Positions 23,935 to 33,000 of a stretch of DNA of 39,329 nucleotides are shown in pieces. Location of the stretch: positions 139 through 39,467 of the forward strand of contig DHIO01000042.1 in NCBI GenBank assembly GCA_002403855.1. The letters run 5' to 3'. Position numbers and translations under genes: made by a program. The notes beneath the pieces were generated by a model. It saw only the letters and a list, made by a program, of their open reading frames with translations, was not told where the DNA came from and did no database searches. This DNA is from Acidimicrobiia bacterium UBA4744. GTDB taxonomy: Bacteria; Actinomycetota; Acidimicrobiia; Spongiisociales; UBA4744. Position 1 is the first letter of the stretch. The number at the start of each line of letters is the position of its first letter.

Positions 23935-25233
23935 ATGTCGAGAAGGGGTTTGCGGCAAGAACGCATCCTTGATCTGATCGAAACCTCCATGGGACGCGGT
24001 GTCGAGGCGGGTGTCATTCGCCTGCGTGTCGAAGATGACGTGATGGCCGGCGATTCGGTCGTCGTCAATGGCAAGCGGCTCGTCAACTTCGGCAACTGCT
24101 CCTACCTGGGCCTGAACACCGACCCTCGTCTGAAACAGGGTGCAATTGCGGCGGTGGAACGCTTCGGACCGGTGTACTCAACCTCGTCGGCTTACACATC
24201 GCTGGGTCTGTACTCCGACCTCGAAGCGCGCCTTCAGACCATCTTCGACGCACAGGTGGTGCTGCCGACTACCACCACTCTCGGCCACCTGGCCGCCCTG
24301 CCGGTGCTCATCAACCCCGATGACGTGGTCTTGGTCGACGTCCAGACACACGCGTCGGTGCACCTGGCCACCGAAGTGTTGCAGGGCCGCGGGACGTCGG
24401 TCCAGGACCTTCCCCACAACGACATGAACGCACTGACGAAGGCCGTCGAGAAGGTACATGAGGACGGCAACTCTCGCATCTGGTATCTGGCCGATGGCGT
24501 CTACTCGATGTACGGGGATGTCGCCCCGGTGGAGCGCATCATCGAACTGTTGGATCGATACCCGAGCCTCCACGTCTACCTCGATGACGCCCACGGCTTC
24601 GGTTGGCAAGGCCCACACGGGCGAGGGCAGGTTCTCCGCAACGGAACACTGCACCCGAGGATGGTCGTGATTGTGTCGCTCTCGAAGTCCTTTGGTGCCG
24701 GCGGTGCGGCCCTCGTGTTCCCGGATCTGGAGAGTGCGCACCGGGTGTGGCTCACCGGGGGGACTCTGACCTTCTCGGGTCCGATCTACCCGGCCGAATT
24801 GGGAGCGGCCGTCGTCTCGGCAGACATCCACCTCTCGCCCGAGCACGCGGAACGCCAAACGCGGATGTACGGCCAGATCGACCTCGTCGCCAGGCTTCTC
24901 AGGGCTCACAACCTACCCGTCATGTCTTTGGCGAAGACGCCAATCTGGTTCATCCGACTGGGTCGCTACGAACAAGCCATTGAGATGACGAGACGTCTGA
25001 TGGCCGACGGCTTCTATGTCAACCCTTCAGCTTTTCCGGCGGTGCCACGCGGGCTCGGGGGCATCCGCTTCATGCATTCCCTCCACAACACAGATGAGCA
25101 GATCGAAACCCTCGTCGCGCTGATAGCCCAGCACATACCGGAAGTCGTCGATGATCTCGAGGTCGTCATCGACCTCACCGATGAGGCTCGCGCCGCTGCG
25201 GCCGTTCTGGAAGGCGATTCCCCAGCACCATAG
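23935..25233 (+). CDS. PLP-dependent alpha-oxoamine synthase-family acyltransferase
   Basis: This 432-aa protein belongs to fold-type I PLP enzymes of the alpha-oxoamine synthase group (KBL, BioF, HemA, SPT, CqsA), which condense an amino acid with an acyl-CoA and release CO2. Seen motifs are FGNCSYLGL (substrate loop), THAS (H139, ring stacking), DGVYSMYGDVAP (D188), VYLDDAHGFG (D218, H220) and VSLSKSFGAGGA (K251, Schiff base). Substrate is not predictable: the lysine loop differs from the TxGKAxG pattern of KBL or BioF. AGGAGG lies 7 nt before ATG 23935, which fixes the start. A polytopic histidine kinase follows after 69 bp in the same direction, as cqsA and cqsS are linked in Vibrio, so synthesis of a signal molecule is a hypothesis. 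Confidence 0.88.
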   Translation: MSRRGLRQERILDLIETSMGRGVEAGVIRLRVEDDVMAGDSVVVNGKRLVNFGNCSYLGLNTDPRLKQGAIAAVERFGPVYSTSSAYTSLGLYSDLEARLQTIFDAQVVLPTTTTLGHLAALPVLINPDDVVLVDVQTHASVHLATEVLQGRGTSVQDLPHNDMNALTKAVEKVHEDGNSRIWYLADGVYSMYGDVAPVERIIELLDRYPSLHVYLDDAHGFGWQGPHGRGQVLRNGTLHPRMVVIVSLSKSFGAGGAALVFPDLESAHRVWLTGGTLTFSGPIYPAELGAAVVSADIHLSPEHAERQTRMYGQIDLVARLLRAHNLPVMSLAKTPIWFIRLGRYEQAIEMTRRLMADGFYVNPSAFPAVPRGLGGIRFMHSLHNTDEQIETLVALIAQHIPEVVDDLEVVIDLTDEARAAAAVLEGDSPAP

Positions 25234-25302
25234 GCCGCTGCAGGAGATCCAATCCCACGATCTCCTTCATTCTCAGCCCAGTCGTGCCGATATCCATGAT
25301 GC

Positions 25303-26994
25303 ATGCAATCCACGATTCCCAGGTCTCCGAGTGTCGTGCGGGAACGGTCCCCCACGCTGTGGCGTTGGGGCCTAGCCCTCCTTTTCCTGGTGCTGGTCGC
25401 CTGCGCCTCTCTCAGCATGACTGCTGCCGCCGAACTCGCGGATACCGCCGGAGGGTTGGGTGTCATGCTCGGCTACGGGACGTCCGGGCTGATCGCCCTC
25501 TCCAAGACCCGCCACATGCAAGGCCGCGAACGGATCTCCTGGAGGCTGGTCGGGTCGGGGCTGGTCTCGGCTGCAGCCGGTGTCACGGTCGTCGCGGTGG
25601 TCGAAGCGACCGGCGGAGACGTGCCCGCGTTCGGACCGATCGACCTCTTCTTCATTGCCGCGTACGCCTTGATCCTCACAGGTTTTGCCTCCCTGCCCCA
25701 CCTCACGGTCAACCGGGCAGCCCGTACCCGGGTCTACCTCGATTCCCTGATCGGCGCCCTGTCCCTGGGAGCCGTGTTGTGGGTGCTGGTGCTCGATGAC
25801 CTCTTGACGGAATTCGCCCAGGGCAGTGCATGGGACCGCTGGGCGGGCACCGCCTACCCGCTCCTCGATGTCGCTGCCCTCATGGTGGTCATCATCGTCA
25901 GCGTTCGGCGAAGCAGCTACCGTTTCGACCCCCGCCTTCTGCTCTTCGCAGGCGGGATCATCGCCCAATCGGCTGCCGATCTGACGTTCCTGAACTCAGG
26001 AGTAGGACAGACTTTCGAGCAAGCCAATCCCATCTACCCCCTCTACGTCACAGCAACCGTTCTCTACCTGGCCGCGGCGCTGGTCCTGGATCGCCATCCC
26101 AAACCGAGGACATACGCCGATCGCCGCGGTCCGTTACTGGCAATGATTGCACCCTACAGCGCGGCCGCCGCCCTGGTGGCTTTGCTCATATTCCAGACCG
26201 AAGGCGCAAAGATCACCATCAACGCCCAGGTTGTGTTCATAATGAGCCTGCTGGTGATCGCTCTGGTCATTTCTCGCCAGGGGATAGCCATCCGTGAGAA
26301 CCGGCAGTTGGTCGAGCGACAACGAGCCGACCTGGTGTCATCGATCTCGCATGAGCTTCGGACGCCCCTGACCGCCATTGTCGGGTTCCTCGACGTCATG
26401 AATGATGAGGAAGCAGGTATCGGAGAACAAGAACAACGCGAACTCACTCACGTCATCCACGAGCAAGCCCGTCACATGTCCGGGATCGTGTCGGACCTCA
26501 TCCTCCTCGCTCGTGGATCACCGGACGAATTGACGCTGAAGGAATCGGTGGTGTCCGTTGCTGATCTCACCAAGACTGCGGTCACATCGGTGGAGAAAAA
26601 GAACACATCCTTGTCCGTTGAGGTCGATGCCCACCTCCAGGCCATGGTCGACTCCGGCCGGGTTCGCCAGGTCATCGTCAACCTCTTGACCAACGCCGTA
26701 CGGTACGGCGAGGGCAAGGGCCTGATAGTGGTTCGCAGGGAAGGAACCGACCTGGCGATTGAGGTGCACGACAATGGGCCGGGCGTCCCCAAGAAGTACG
26801 AACTGGCAGTCTGGGAGCGTTTCGAACGAGGCGCCAACCGGCTCAACGCTCAGACTCCGGGATCCGGCATCGGGTTGGCGGTGGTAGATGCCATCACCAA
26901 GGCGCACGGCGGCGACACGGGGTATCGCCAATCCGAGCGACTGGGCGGCGCCTGCTTCCGGGTGGTACTACCCAATCGGGTACCAGCGGCCTAG
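25303..26994 (+). CDS. Polytopic membrane histidine kinase
   Basis: The 563-aa protein has an N-terminal half (about 20-325) that forms roughly nine or ten transmembrane helices with short loops and no large extracytoplasmic domain, suggesting detection of a membrane-soluble or intramembrane signal. HisKA follows with SSISHELRTPL (H350), then HATPase_c with NLLTNAVRYG (N464), DNGPGVP (490-496), FERF and GSGIGLAVV. All catalytic motifs are intact. It lies downstream of the oxoamine synthase and is probably co-transcribed. The convergent receiver gene at 27171 is the nearest candidate partner. ATG 25303 lacks a Shine-Dalgarno sequence, so the exact start is uncertain. Confidence 0.9.
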   Translation: MQSTIPRSPSVVRERSPTLWRWGLALLFLVLVACASLSMTAAAELADTAGGLGVMLGYGTSGLIALSKTRHMQGRERISWRLVGSGLVSAAAGVTVVAVVEATGGDVPAFGPIDLFFIAAYALILTGFASLPHLTVNRAARTRVYLDSLIGALSLGAVLWVLVLDDLLTEFAQGSAWDRWAGTAYPLLDVAALMVVIIVSVRRSSYRFDPRLLLFAGGIIAQSAADLTFLNSGVGQTFEQANPIYPLYVTATVLYLAAALVLDRHPKPRTYADRRGPLLAMIAPYSAAAALVALLIFQTEGAKITINAQVVFIMSLLVIALVISRQGIAIRENRQLVERQRADLVSSISHELRTPLTAIVGFLDVMNDEEAGIGEQEQRELTHVIHEQARHMSGIVSDLILLARGSPDELTLKESVVSVADLTKTAVTSVEKKNTSLSVEVDAHLQAMVDSGRVRQVIVNLLTNAVRYGEGKGLIVVRREGTDLAIEVHDNGPGVPKKYELAVWERFERGANRLNAQTPGSGIGLAVVDAITKAHGGDTGYRQSERLGGACFRVVLPNRVPAA

Positions 26995-27170
26995 CTTTCA
27001 GCTTCTCCGCAGTACCTCGTCCGTCACGTGTCCCTTCGCGGCGCGAGCGGGAGAGGTGGGTTGGCATGCAAGGGCGAGCCGGAGGGGGCGGTTCGCCGGA
27101 CCCGGAGGGGGCCTTCGTTTCCAACCACGGGACCGGCGGATGCCGAACACCCGTTCTCAGGCGACTCCGA

Positions 27171-27536
27171 CTAGATCCTCACCGCCTTCTGAAACCGGCC
27201 GATGTCGAAAGGCTTCGTCAGGTAGCCGCTGGCGCCCGCCAGTCTGGCCTTCTGCTGTGTAGCAGCATCATCACGAGCGGTGACGATCAACACCGGGACT
27301 GCTGAAGTCCGCTCTTCGGCACGGAGCCGGCCCAGGACCGCCCAGCCGTCGACCTCGGGAAGGGCTAGATCGAGCACCACCAGGTCGAAATCGTCCGCCG
27401 CAATTGCATCGAGCGCCGCGGTGCCGTTGGTGCACACGGTCGGATCGAAACCGGAAGCAACCAGGCTCATCTCTTCCACCGCCCAGGTGGCTTCGGCATC
27501 CTCGACCACCAGGACTTTGGGTTTTGCTGCCCTCAC
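27171..27536 (-). CDS. Single-domain response regulator (CheY-like receiver)
   Basis: The 121-aa protein consists of one receiver domain: the acidic pair in VLVVEDAE, phospho-acceptor Asp in VVLDLALPEVDGW, the Thr of VTARDD and the Lys of YLTKPFD. It has no output domain, so it acts by protein contact or in a phosphorelay. GTG 27536 was chosen because GAGGA lies about 4 nt upstream and the receiver fold starts there. The frame is open back to 27635, giving an extra 33 low-complexity residues. It is convergent with the polytopic kinase. The 176 bp between them contain two CCGGAGGGGG copies but no recognised gene. Confidence 0.85.
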   Translation of the reverse strand: MRAAKPKVLVVEDAEATWAVEEMSLVASGFDPTVCTNGTAALDAIAADDFDLVVLDLALPEVDGWAVLGRLRAEERTSAVPVLIVTARDDAATQQKARLAGASGYLTKPFDIGRFQKAVRI

Positions 27537-27643
27537 GGGATCCTCGTTGTCAAAATTGAGAAAGAGCCTCCCGCCTTCTCTTGGTGTCGAAGTCTCGCTC
27601 GCAGATCTTGAGGCATATCGACGAAACGTCGGCAACTAGGCCC

Positions 27644-27672
27644 TTCACAATTTGTAAAAGCATGGTTATGGT
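27644..27672 (+). promoter_or_regulatory. Promoter for the secreted SdrD-B-like protein
   Basis: TTCACA (27644-27649), a 17-bp spacer and TATGGT (27667-27672). The predicted start at about 27679 is the 5' edge of the foldable leader described next. Confidence 0.5.
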
Positions 27673-27676
27673 TGCT

Positions 27677-27753
27677 GGACGGCCAGAAGGCTGGAAGGGG
27701 CGCAACGCCCGGCAGGTACGTCAATTCGCACTGTGCCGGCTGCGTGCACCGTC
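27677..27753 (+). ncRNA. Candidate structured 5' leader (unidentified class)
   Basis: The roughly 140-nt untranslated leader of the 27821 gene begins with an element that folds by eye: GGACGG near the 5' end can pair with CCGTC (27749-27753), enclosing CCAG-AAGG-CTGG, GGGC-GCAAC-GCCC and GGCA...TGCC. A further hairpin centred on GATTCGAATC follows at about 27778. It could be a regulatory RNA. It shares only the GCGCAA-GCC flavour of c-di-GMP-I riboswitches and lacks their GCAAA core, so no class is assigned. Confidence 0.35.
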
Positions 27754-27820
27754 GCCGACTGAACCCGGACGTTACACCGGATTCGAATCGGTTTGTACGT
27801 GACCGAAGAGGGAGGACACC

Positions 27821-29113
27821 ATGTCGCTATCAAGAAAGACCTCCGCGCTCGCCAACTCATCCGACGGGAGAGGCAGGTTGGTCACTCTGACCTCGATACT
27901 CGTGCTGGCGAGTCTTATCGTGCTGCTTCTTGCGGTGCTACCGGCCGGAGCCGGACCCGGACCTGCCTCAACGATCCACAACATCACACCCCAGGAAGTC
28001 GACCTCGGCGGCCAGAAGAACGACTGCGCCGCAGTGGGCTCAACGGCCGCCTACGAGCTACGGATCGAGAATCCCCAGGATGGCACGACCTATGACGGTG
28101 TTGGGGGAGCCCAGTTCCGGCTGGACGTTTACGAGAGCGACAAGAAGCTCGCCTTCGAATTGGTCGGTGGAACGGCTGCCGTCTTCGATGCCGTCGTGAA
28201 GGGTGGCCAGAATTCGGCCTGGTTCGCCTACTTGGCGGACGGAGGTCCGGGCGGTGTCACCGAGGATGACGGTCTACATGCGCCTACCAAAGGCGGCGGA
28301 AGCAACCTCTTCAACGTGAGCCACGTAAGCCTCTGTTACTCGAACCCAATTGCAGAGATCTCTGGAACCGTGTTCCTCGACGAGAACCTCGACGGCGAGT
28401 ACCAGTCGGGGTCCGAGTCACCCGACGTTGGTGTTGCCGTGACCGTCTACCAGGGGAACGCGCCGGTCGCAACGCAGCTGTCCGCGGGCAATGGTGGCTA
28501 TTCATTCCTTCTGCCCGTAGGCAGCAACTACACGGTCTGCGAAGCGGCGAGGGACGACTACGGCCAGACCACGCCGACTGGAAACACTGCTTGCCAGAGC
28601 CTGGGCGACAGCGAGGCCGCCGGCCACGTCACGCCGGCAGGCGATGGGCTCGACTTCGGTAACTGGGAGGTTGCCTGCGGAGGAACCTTCCCGGCTTCCG
28701 GGGGCGTGTTCGACTCGCTCTTCACCGTGTTCGACTCCGGCGACGACGTCTTTGAATGCGACAACAAGCTCGCTTTCGCCGAAGTGAACGGTACCGGGGT
28801 TCTCTTCGCGCTGTCGGGGGGCGGCACGTTTGCGGCGATAGGGGAGATCGAGAAGTCGTTCACATCCCCGGATAACTTCGTACCGCTCGAGTACAGCCAG
28901 AACGTGGAGACGCCCAGCTTCGAAGTCGTGCCTTGGTGTGAAATCCGGAACAAGGTCGGCGGAGACCCAGGAGACTTCATTGAGTACCTGGGGACAGGAA
29001 GCTACCCAGAGTTGCCCTCTGGTGAAACCGCCTGCAAGGTGTACGAGGGAGAGGATGCCACCGGCCTCCAGATCAATGTTCTCTACATTGCCGGCGACCC
29101 CTACTTCAGATAA
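27821..29113 (+). CDS. Secreted SdrD-B/collagen-binding-B-like surface protein
   Basis: The 430-aa protein has a signal peptide (basic N-terminus, hydrophobic about 22-42, Ala-rich end near LPAGAGPG). The mature part has an N-terminal beta domain (about 48-170), an SdrD-B-like domain beginning SGTVFLDENLDGEYQSG (about 180-275), and a C-terminal beta-rich domain with paired cysteines. SdrD-B domains are calcium-binding stalk modules of cell-surface proteins. No LPxTG or C-terminal membrane anchor is visible, so it may be released or held by its C-terminal domain. GGGAGGA lies about 6 nt before ATG 27821. The preceding promoter and leader suggest independent control. Confidence 0.85.
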   Translation: MSLSRKTSALANSSDGRGRLVTLTSILVLASLIVLLLAVLPAGAGPGPASTIHNITPQEVDLGGQKNDCAAVGSTAAYELRIENPQDGTTYDGVGGAQFRLDVYESDKKLAFELVGGTAAVFDAVVKGGQNSAWFAYLADGGPGGVTEDDGLHAPTKGGGSNLFNVSHVSLCYSNPIAEISGTVFLDENLDGEYQSGSESPDVGVAVTVYQGNAPVATQLSAGNGGYSFLLPVGSNYTVCEAARDDYGQTTPTGNTACQSLGDSEAAGHVTPAGDGLDFGNWEVACGGTFPASGGVFDSLFTVFDSGDDVFECDNKLAFAEVNGTGVLFALSGGGTFAAIGEIEKSFTSPDNFVPLEYSQNVETPSFEVVPWCEIRNKVGGDPGDFIEYLGTGSYPELPSGETACKVYEGEDATGLQINVLYIAGDPYFR

Positions 29114-29120
29114 CCGATAG

Positions 29121-32100
29121 CTAGACGGCCAGGACCGGCTCTCGGCGGATGTCCATTCCGCCGAAGAGCCGGTCGGCCGTTTCCAGGTCCCTCAAGTCTG
29201 GCTCGCCGCCGGCCCTGCTGATGATCTCGTTCCTGTCGTCGAGAAGGACGGCTTCGTCGAAGAGCAGACCCTGCTTCCGAGCCTGAGCCAGACCGGCATC
29301 GACGGCGTCCAGCGCCTCCTCATGATGGCCCAGAGCCGAGAGGGCGCGGGCCCGAACGTGCCCAACGGATGCCCCGAGGATCTCCATGGCGGCCCCGGTT
29401 TCTCCCGCTTCATCGAGCACTTCTAAGGCCTCAGCAGGCTTGCCCTCCCTTAGCCGCAGGTCGGCGAGTTGAATTACAGCATTGAAGCTGCTCATCTTTT
29501 CGCCAGCGGCCAGCGACCGCTCTTGAAGTGCTCCGAGCAAGGTTTCGGCGTCTTCGAATTCGCCACGTCGGATCAACAGTCTGGCGAGTTCGTTCTCGGC
29601 GAACGTCAGTGCGTGGTTCTTGCTCGCTTTCAGCACCCGGACGGCGTTGGTTATGAGTGGCTGAGCCTCTTCGAGCCGGTTCTGATTGATCAACAGCTCG
29701 GCAATGTTGGCGGCCACTATTGCCGCTTGAACGTCGTTGCCCATGCGATGCTCGGCTGCACGGCTCTTCTCGTACGCTTCGATGGCGTCACTCCATCGAC
29801 CCTCCCAGTAGGCATAGGCACCCATGTTGTTCAAGACCTCCGAGACCCCCTGCAGATCGCCCGCCTCTTCGAGGACGGAAACCGCCTCGGAACTGTTGAC
29901 GGCCAGCTCCGTCTTCCCGAGCATCCAATGCGCCCAATCGAGCAACTCGAGAGCGTGTCCGAGCGCCTTCAACTCGCCTTCGGCCCGAGCGTCTCGCTCG
30001 GCTCGCCTGGCTTCCACGAGCGTTTCTTCCGGCCGCTCCTGGCGCCGACGGATGGCCGCCCGTTCTGCCGTGATCCGGGCTCGGGCCCCCGGCTCATTGG
30101 GCATACCTTCGCCGTCGAGGAGCCGGAGGCCCCTGGTGGTCTCTCGCAACGCCGCGACATGGTCACCCTTGAGGCGGCAGACTATGGATCGACGTAGGAC
30201 GAGGTCGATCTGGAGCTCGGCGTCGTCCGGGACGGCCTTCGAGGCCCGGCGGTAGGCATTGAGCGATTGGTCGAACAGTCCGGCCCGCTCGCTGACGTCG
30301 CCGAGCGAGATCCACACCCGCGCCCGCTCGGCGTCCTCCACATTGGGAAGCCGTCGCGCAGATTCCAGAGCCCGCTGGTAGTGAGCCGCCGCATCGATGT
30401 TGGCATAGGCGTCGCGGGCCTGGTCACCGGCGATGACTGCATAGAGCCAGGTTCGCTCATGCTCCTGCGCGATCGAGAAGTGCAGGGCGAGGACGTCGGC
30501 TGCAGTTTCGGGATGGTCACCGGCCGCTCGCTCGGCCGCCAGACCGGCCCGCAAATGCAGCTCGCGTCGCCGCTTGAAGGAGAGGCCTTGATAGGCGACG
30601 TCTCGCATCATGCCGTGTCGGAACCGCAGCCGGTCGGGGCCGTCCGGATCGAGAAATCCTTCGAGTTGGCCGCGAGTGGCCGAATCGAGCCCGATCTGCT
30701 CTTCGGCCAGCAGCTCGTTGAGCACGGCCACGCGGAAGCTGCGGCCGAGCACGCTGGCGTAGCGGAGCAACCGTCGGGCCAGCGGCGAGAGAGCGTCGAT
30801 CTGGGAGCTCACGATGGCATCGAGCGAGTCGGGCAAGTCCTCTACGCCGCCCGCCTGTCGGACGGCCCGCACGATCTCCTCCAGAAACAAGGGCAGACCG
30901 CCGGACCTCCGCACAATGGCGTCGACTTCGTGGGGACGGAGCGGAGCGGCTTCGGTGGCCGCGATGACGAGATCACGGGCCTCATCGTCGCTGAGCGGGC
31001 CCAGGTGGATCTCCCGCTCACCCGGATGGAACCCATCGGGGGTGTCCCTCCGGGTCGTGAGCACGAACCACGGGCGCTCGGTGACGGCGGTCGCGATCCT
31101 CATCATCACGTGGGTTGATGCCTCGTCCATGTAGTGACCGTCTTCGACCTCGAAGAACACGGGTCCGGTGAAGCTCCGGGCAAGGACCTCCACCACCAGA
31201 TCGGCGGTGCGGTCGGGCCGGAAGCGGGGCTCGATGACGTCAACTTCGGGTGTCGTCGGGACCTCGACCATCGCCACGTCGGCGAGCAACGGCAGCAACG
31301 GCAGGAAGTCGGAGTCGAGGGCAGCGACACCGGCTTCGAGTTGACGGGCCATCGTCGCTTGGCTGCCGCGCTCGACACCGAGTAGCCGTCGCACCGGGTC
31401 CCGGAGTGGTCGGTAGGGAGTGCCGATCCCGTAGGGCTCGGCACGGATGTCTATGTGCTCGGCGCGCTCGAGGGAGGGAAGGATCTCATCGACCAACCGG
31501 CTCTTGCCGACGCCCCGTTCACCGATGATCGCGACGGCATCTCCCGTGCCGGCGAAGAGACCTTCGACCATCGAGTGCAGCATGGTCAGCTCCTCGGTTC
31601 GACCGGCGAAGGGGAGGTCCGCTTTGTGCTCCTTGGGACGCCTGCCGGTCCGGGCGCCCATTGCGTAGGCCTGAACGGGATGCTCCTTGCCCTTGACGTG
31701 GAACGGCTCTAGGGCGGTGGTCTCAAACAGGGTAAGCGACCGGTCGAGCACGGCCGGGCCCGCATATACCTCTCCGGGAGATGCCGCCGCCATGAGGCGA
31801 GCCGCCAGGTTCACCGTGTCGCCCATGATCGTGTACGTGGCCCGGAAGTCGGTGCCGATCTCACCGACGAACACATGCCCCTGGTTGACGCCGACCTTGA
31901 GCGGAAGTGTTCCGGCTCGATCGGTGATCCGGCGGACCGCTCGCAACACCCGGCCTTCATCGTCTTCCTGGGCCCCCGGTACTCCGCCGACCAGGATGAC
32001 CTTGCCGCCGTCTTGGTCGATGTCCGAGGCCAGGAACGTGACCCCCTCCTCGTCTACCGCCGACTGCACCGTCCGGATCAGCTCATCGAGCGCCGCTGCC

Positions 32101-32912
32101 ACTGCTTCCGGTCCTCCGCGTTCCATGAGGTGGTCGACACCTTCGTATTTGATGAAGCCGACGGTGGCGATGCGGTGTTCGGGCTCGGCCGCCCCATACT
32201 GAAGGTAGTCGCGCAGAGCCAAGGGAATCCCGGAGACGATGGCGTCGGGCTCGAGATCGACTCGCGGGCTCCACCCGCAACATTCGAGTCTCGCTTTGCG
32301 CCAGTTCAGGAGCCAACCGTCGCCCTTCTGCTTGGTGGCCGAACCGACCGGGAGGGCAGCTCTGGTGGCCGAGCTGATGAGGATCTCGCCGGCCACCGCC
32401 GTCTCTTCCATCTCCGTCGTCGCGGATGCCGCGGGTCCCGTGAGTATCAACTCCTTGTGAGACTCCCCCACCCGGAAAAGGTGGATGGTGCCGCTGTGGA
32501 GTCCGACCGACATCCTCAGGCGAAGGCGACCGGCCGAGGTTTGATAGTTCGAGGCCTCCCGCAACGCCCCCTGCATCTCGACTGCAGCGCTGCAGGCCTG
32601 GATGGGATGGTCGGGCCCCCGGAACACCAGCAAGAGGGCGTCACCACCAAACTTCAGCAAGGCCCCGCCCCGGTCGTAGGAGATGCCGAGCATCCGGCCG
32701 AAGACGTAGTTGAGGACCTCGGTCAGTTCCTCGGCCCCGATTCGGCCTCGCCGGGCCAGCTTCTCGGAGAGTGCAGTGAATCCGGAGATGTCGATGTAGC
32801 AGAGGGTGCCTTCGATCTCTCGCCAGGGGTCGGACGAGTGCATGTCCCATTCGGCCGACAGGCGCGGCACGTACCTGGCGAGACTGCTCGGTTCCGTTGT
32901 CACTGTCGCCAT
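29121..32912 (-). CDS. Soluble adenylyl cyclase-like protein: two cyclase domains, NTPase, TPR tail
   Basis: This 1263-aa cytoplasmic protein carries class III cyclase domain C1 (about 33-185) with metal Asp residues D41 (YIDISGFT) and D91 (LKFGGDAL). C2 (about 245-420) has D365, N368 and R372 in MGDTVNLAARL. C1 lacks the Asn/Arg pair and C2 lacks the metal Asp motif, so one composite site is expected, as in soluble adenylyl cyclase (ADCY10). K87 and D365 fit ATP rather than GTP. A P-loop NTPase follows (Walker A GERGVGKS at 464-471), then a long region of TPR-like helical pairs to the C-terminus. Five same-strand genes end here, and the product would be cAMP. TATTCT at 32940-32935 may be an internal promoter. 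Family members sense bicarbonate, ATP or protein partners; the input here is unknown. Confidence 0.9.
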   Translation of the reverse strand: MATVTTEPSSLARYVPRLSAEWDMHSSDPWREIEGTLCYIDISGFTALSEKLARRGRIGAEELTEVLNYVFGRMLGISYDRGGALLKFGGDALLLVFRGPDHPIQACSAAVEMQGALREASNYQTSAGRLRLRMSVGLHSGTIHLFRVGESHKELILTGPAASATTEMEETAVAGEILISSATRAALPVGSATKQKGDGWLLNWRKARLECCGWSPRVDLEPDAIVSGIPLALRDYLQYGAAEPEHRIATVGFIKYEGVDHLMERGGPEAVAAALDELIRTVQSAVDEEGVTFLASDIDQDGGKVILVGGVPGAQEDDEGRVLRAVRRITDRAGTLPLKVGVNQGHVFVGEIGTDFRATYTIMGDTVNLAARLMAAASPGEVYAGPAVLDRSLTLFETTALEPFHVKGKEHPVQAYAMGARTGRRPKEHKADLPFAGRTEELTMLHSMVEGLFAGTGDAVAIIGERGVGKSRLVDEILPSLERAEHIDIRAEPYGIGTPYRPLRDPVRRLLGVERGSQATMARQLEAGVAALDSDFLPLLPLLADVAMVEVPTTPEVDVIEPRFRPDRTADLVVEVLARSFTGPVFFEVEDGHYMDEASTHVMMRIATAVTERPWFVLTTRRDTPDGFHPGEREIHLGPLSDDEARDLVIAATEAAPLRPHEVDAIVRRSGGLPLFLEEIVRAVRQAGGVEDLPDSLDAIVSSQIDALSPLARRLLRYASVLGRSFRVAVLNELLAEEQIGLDSATRGQLEGFLDPDGPDRLRFRHGMMRDVAYQGLSFKRRRELHLRAGLAAERAAGDHPETAADVLALHFSIAQEHERTWLYAVIAGDQARDAYANIDAAAHYQRALESARRLPNVEDAERARVWISLGDVSERAGLFDQSLNAYRRASKAVPDDAELQIDLVLRRSIVCRLKGDHVAALRETTRGLRLLDGEGMPNEPGARARITAERAAIRRRQERPEETLVEARRAERDARAEGELKALGHALELLDWAHWMLGKTELAVNSSEAVSVLEEAGDLQGVSEVLNNMGAYAYWEGRWSDAIEAYEKSRAAEHRMGNDVQAAIVAANIAELLINQNRLEEAQPLITNAVRVLKASKNHALTFAENELARLLIRRGEFEDAETLLGALQERSLAAGEKMSSFNAVIQLADLRLREGKPAEALEVLDEAGETGAAMEILGASVGHVRARALSALGHHEEALDAVDAGLAQARKQGLLFDEAVLLDDRNEIISRAGGEPDLRDLETADRLFGGMDIRREPVLAV
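29127..29178. terminator. Long stem-loop in the overlap zone of two convergent genes
   Basis: A 17-bp stem (29133-29149 with 29157-29174, one bulged A, 7-nt loop) plus a further GGCC/GGCC pairing outside it. It lies 20 bp after the stop of the secreted-protein gene and inside the last codons of the cyclase gene on the other strand. It lacks a U-tract but is by far the strongest hairpin noticed in the window. Confidence 0.5.
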
Positions 32913-33000
32913 TGAGCCCCCAAATCAGAGCTTCAGAATAAGGGATATCGGATTCTGGTGTTGGTCGTGCCCAGAAACGGGCCGACATCACAGGACCGCA

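Noticed and set aside
27677..27753. c-di-GMP-I (GEMM) riboswitch
   Set aside because: Only the GCGCAA-GCC stretch resembles it; the GCAAA core and GNRA loop-receptor arrangement are missing, so only an unassigned structured leader is reported.
31875..32915. Plus-strand frame of 346 codons, and others at 30267-31118 and 29469-30197
   Set aside because: Antisense to the cyclase gene, with no recognisable domain or ribosome site.
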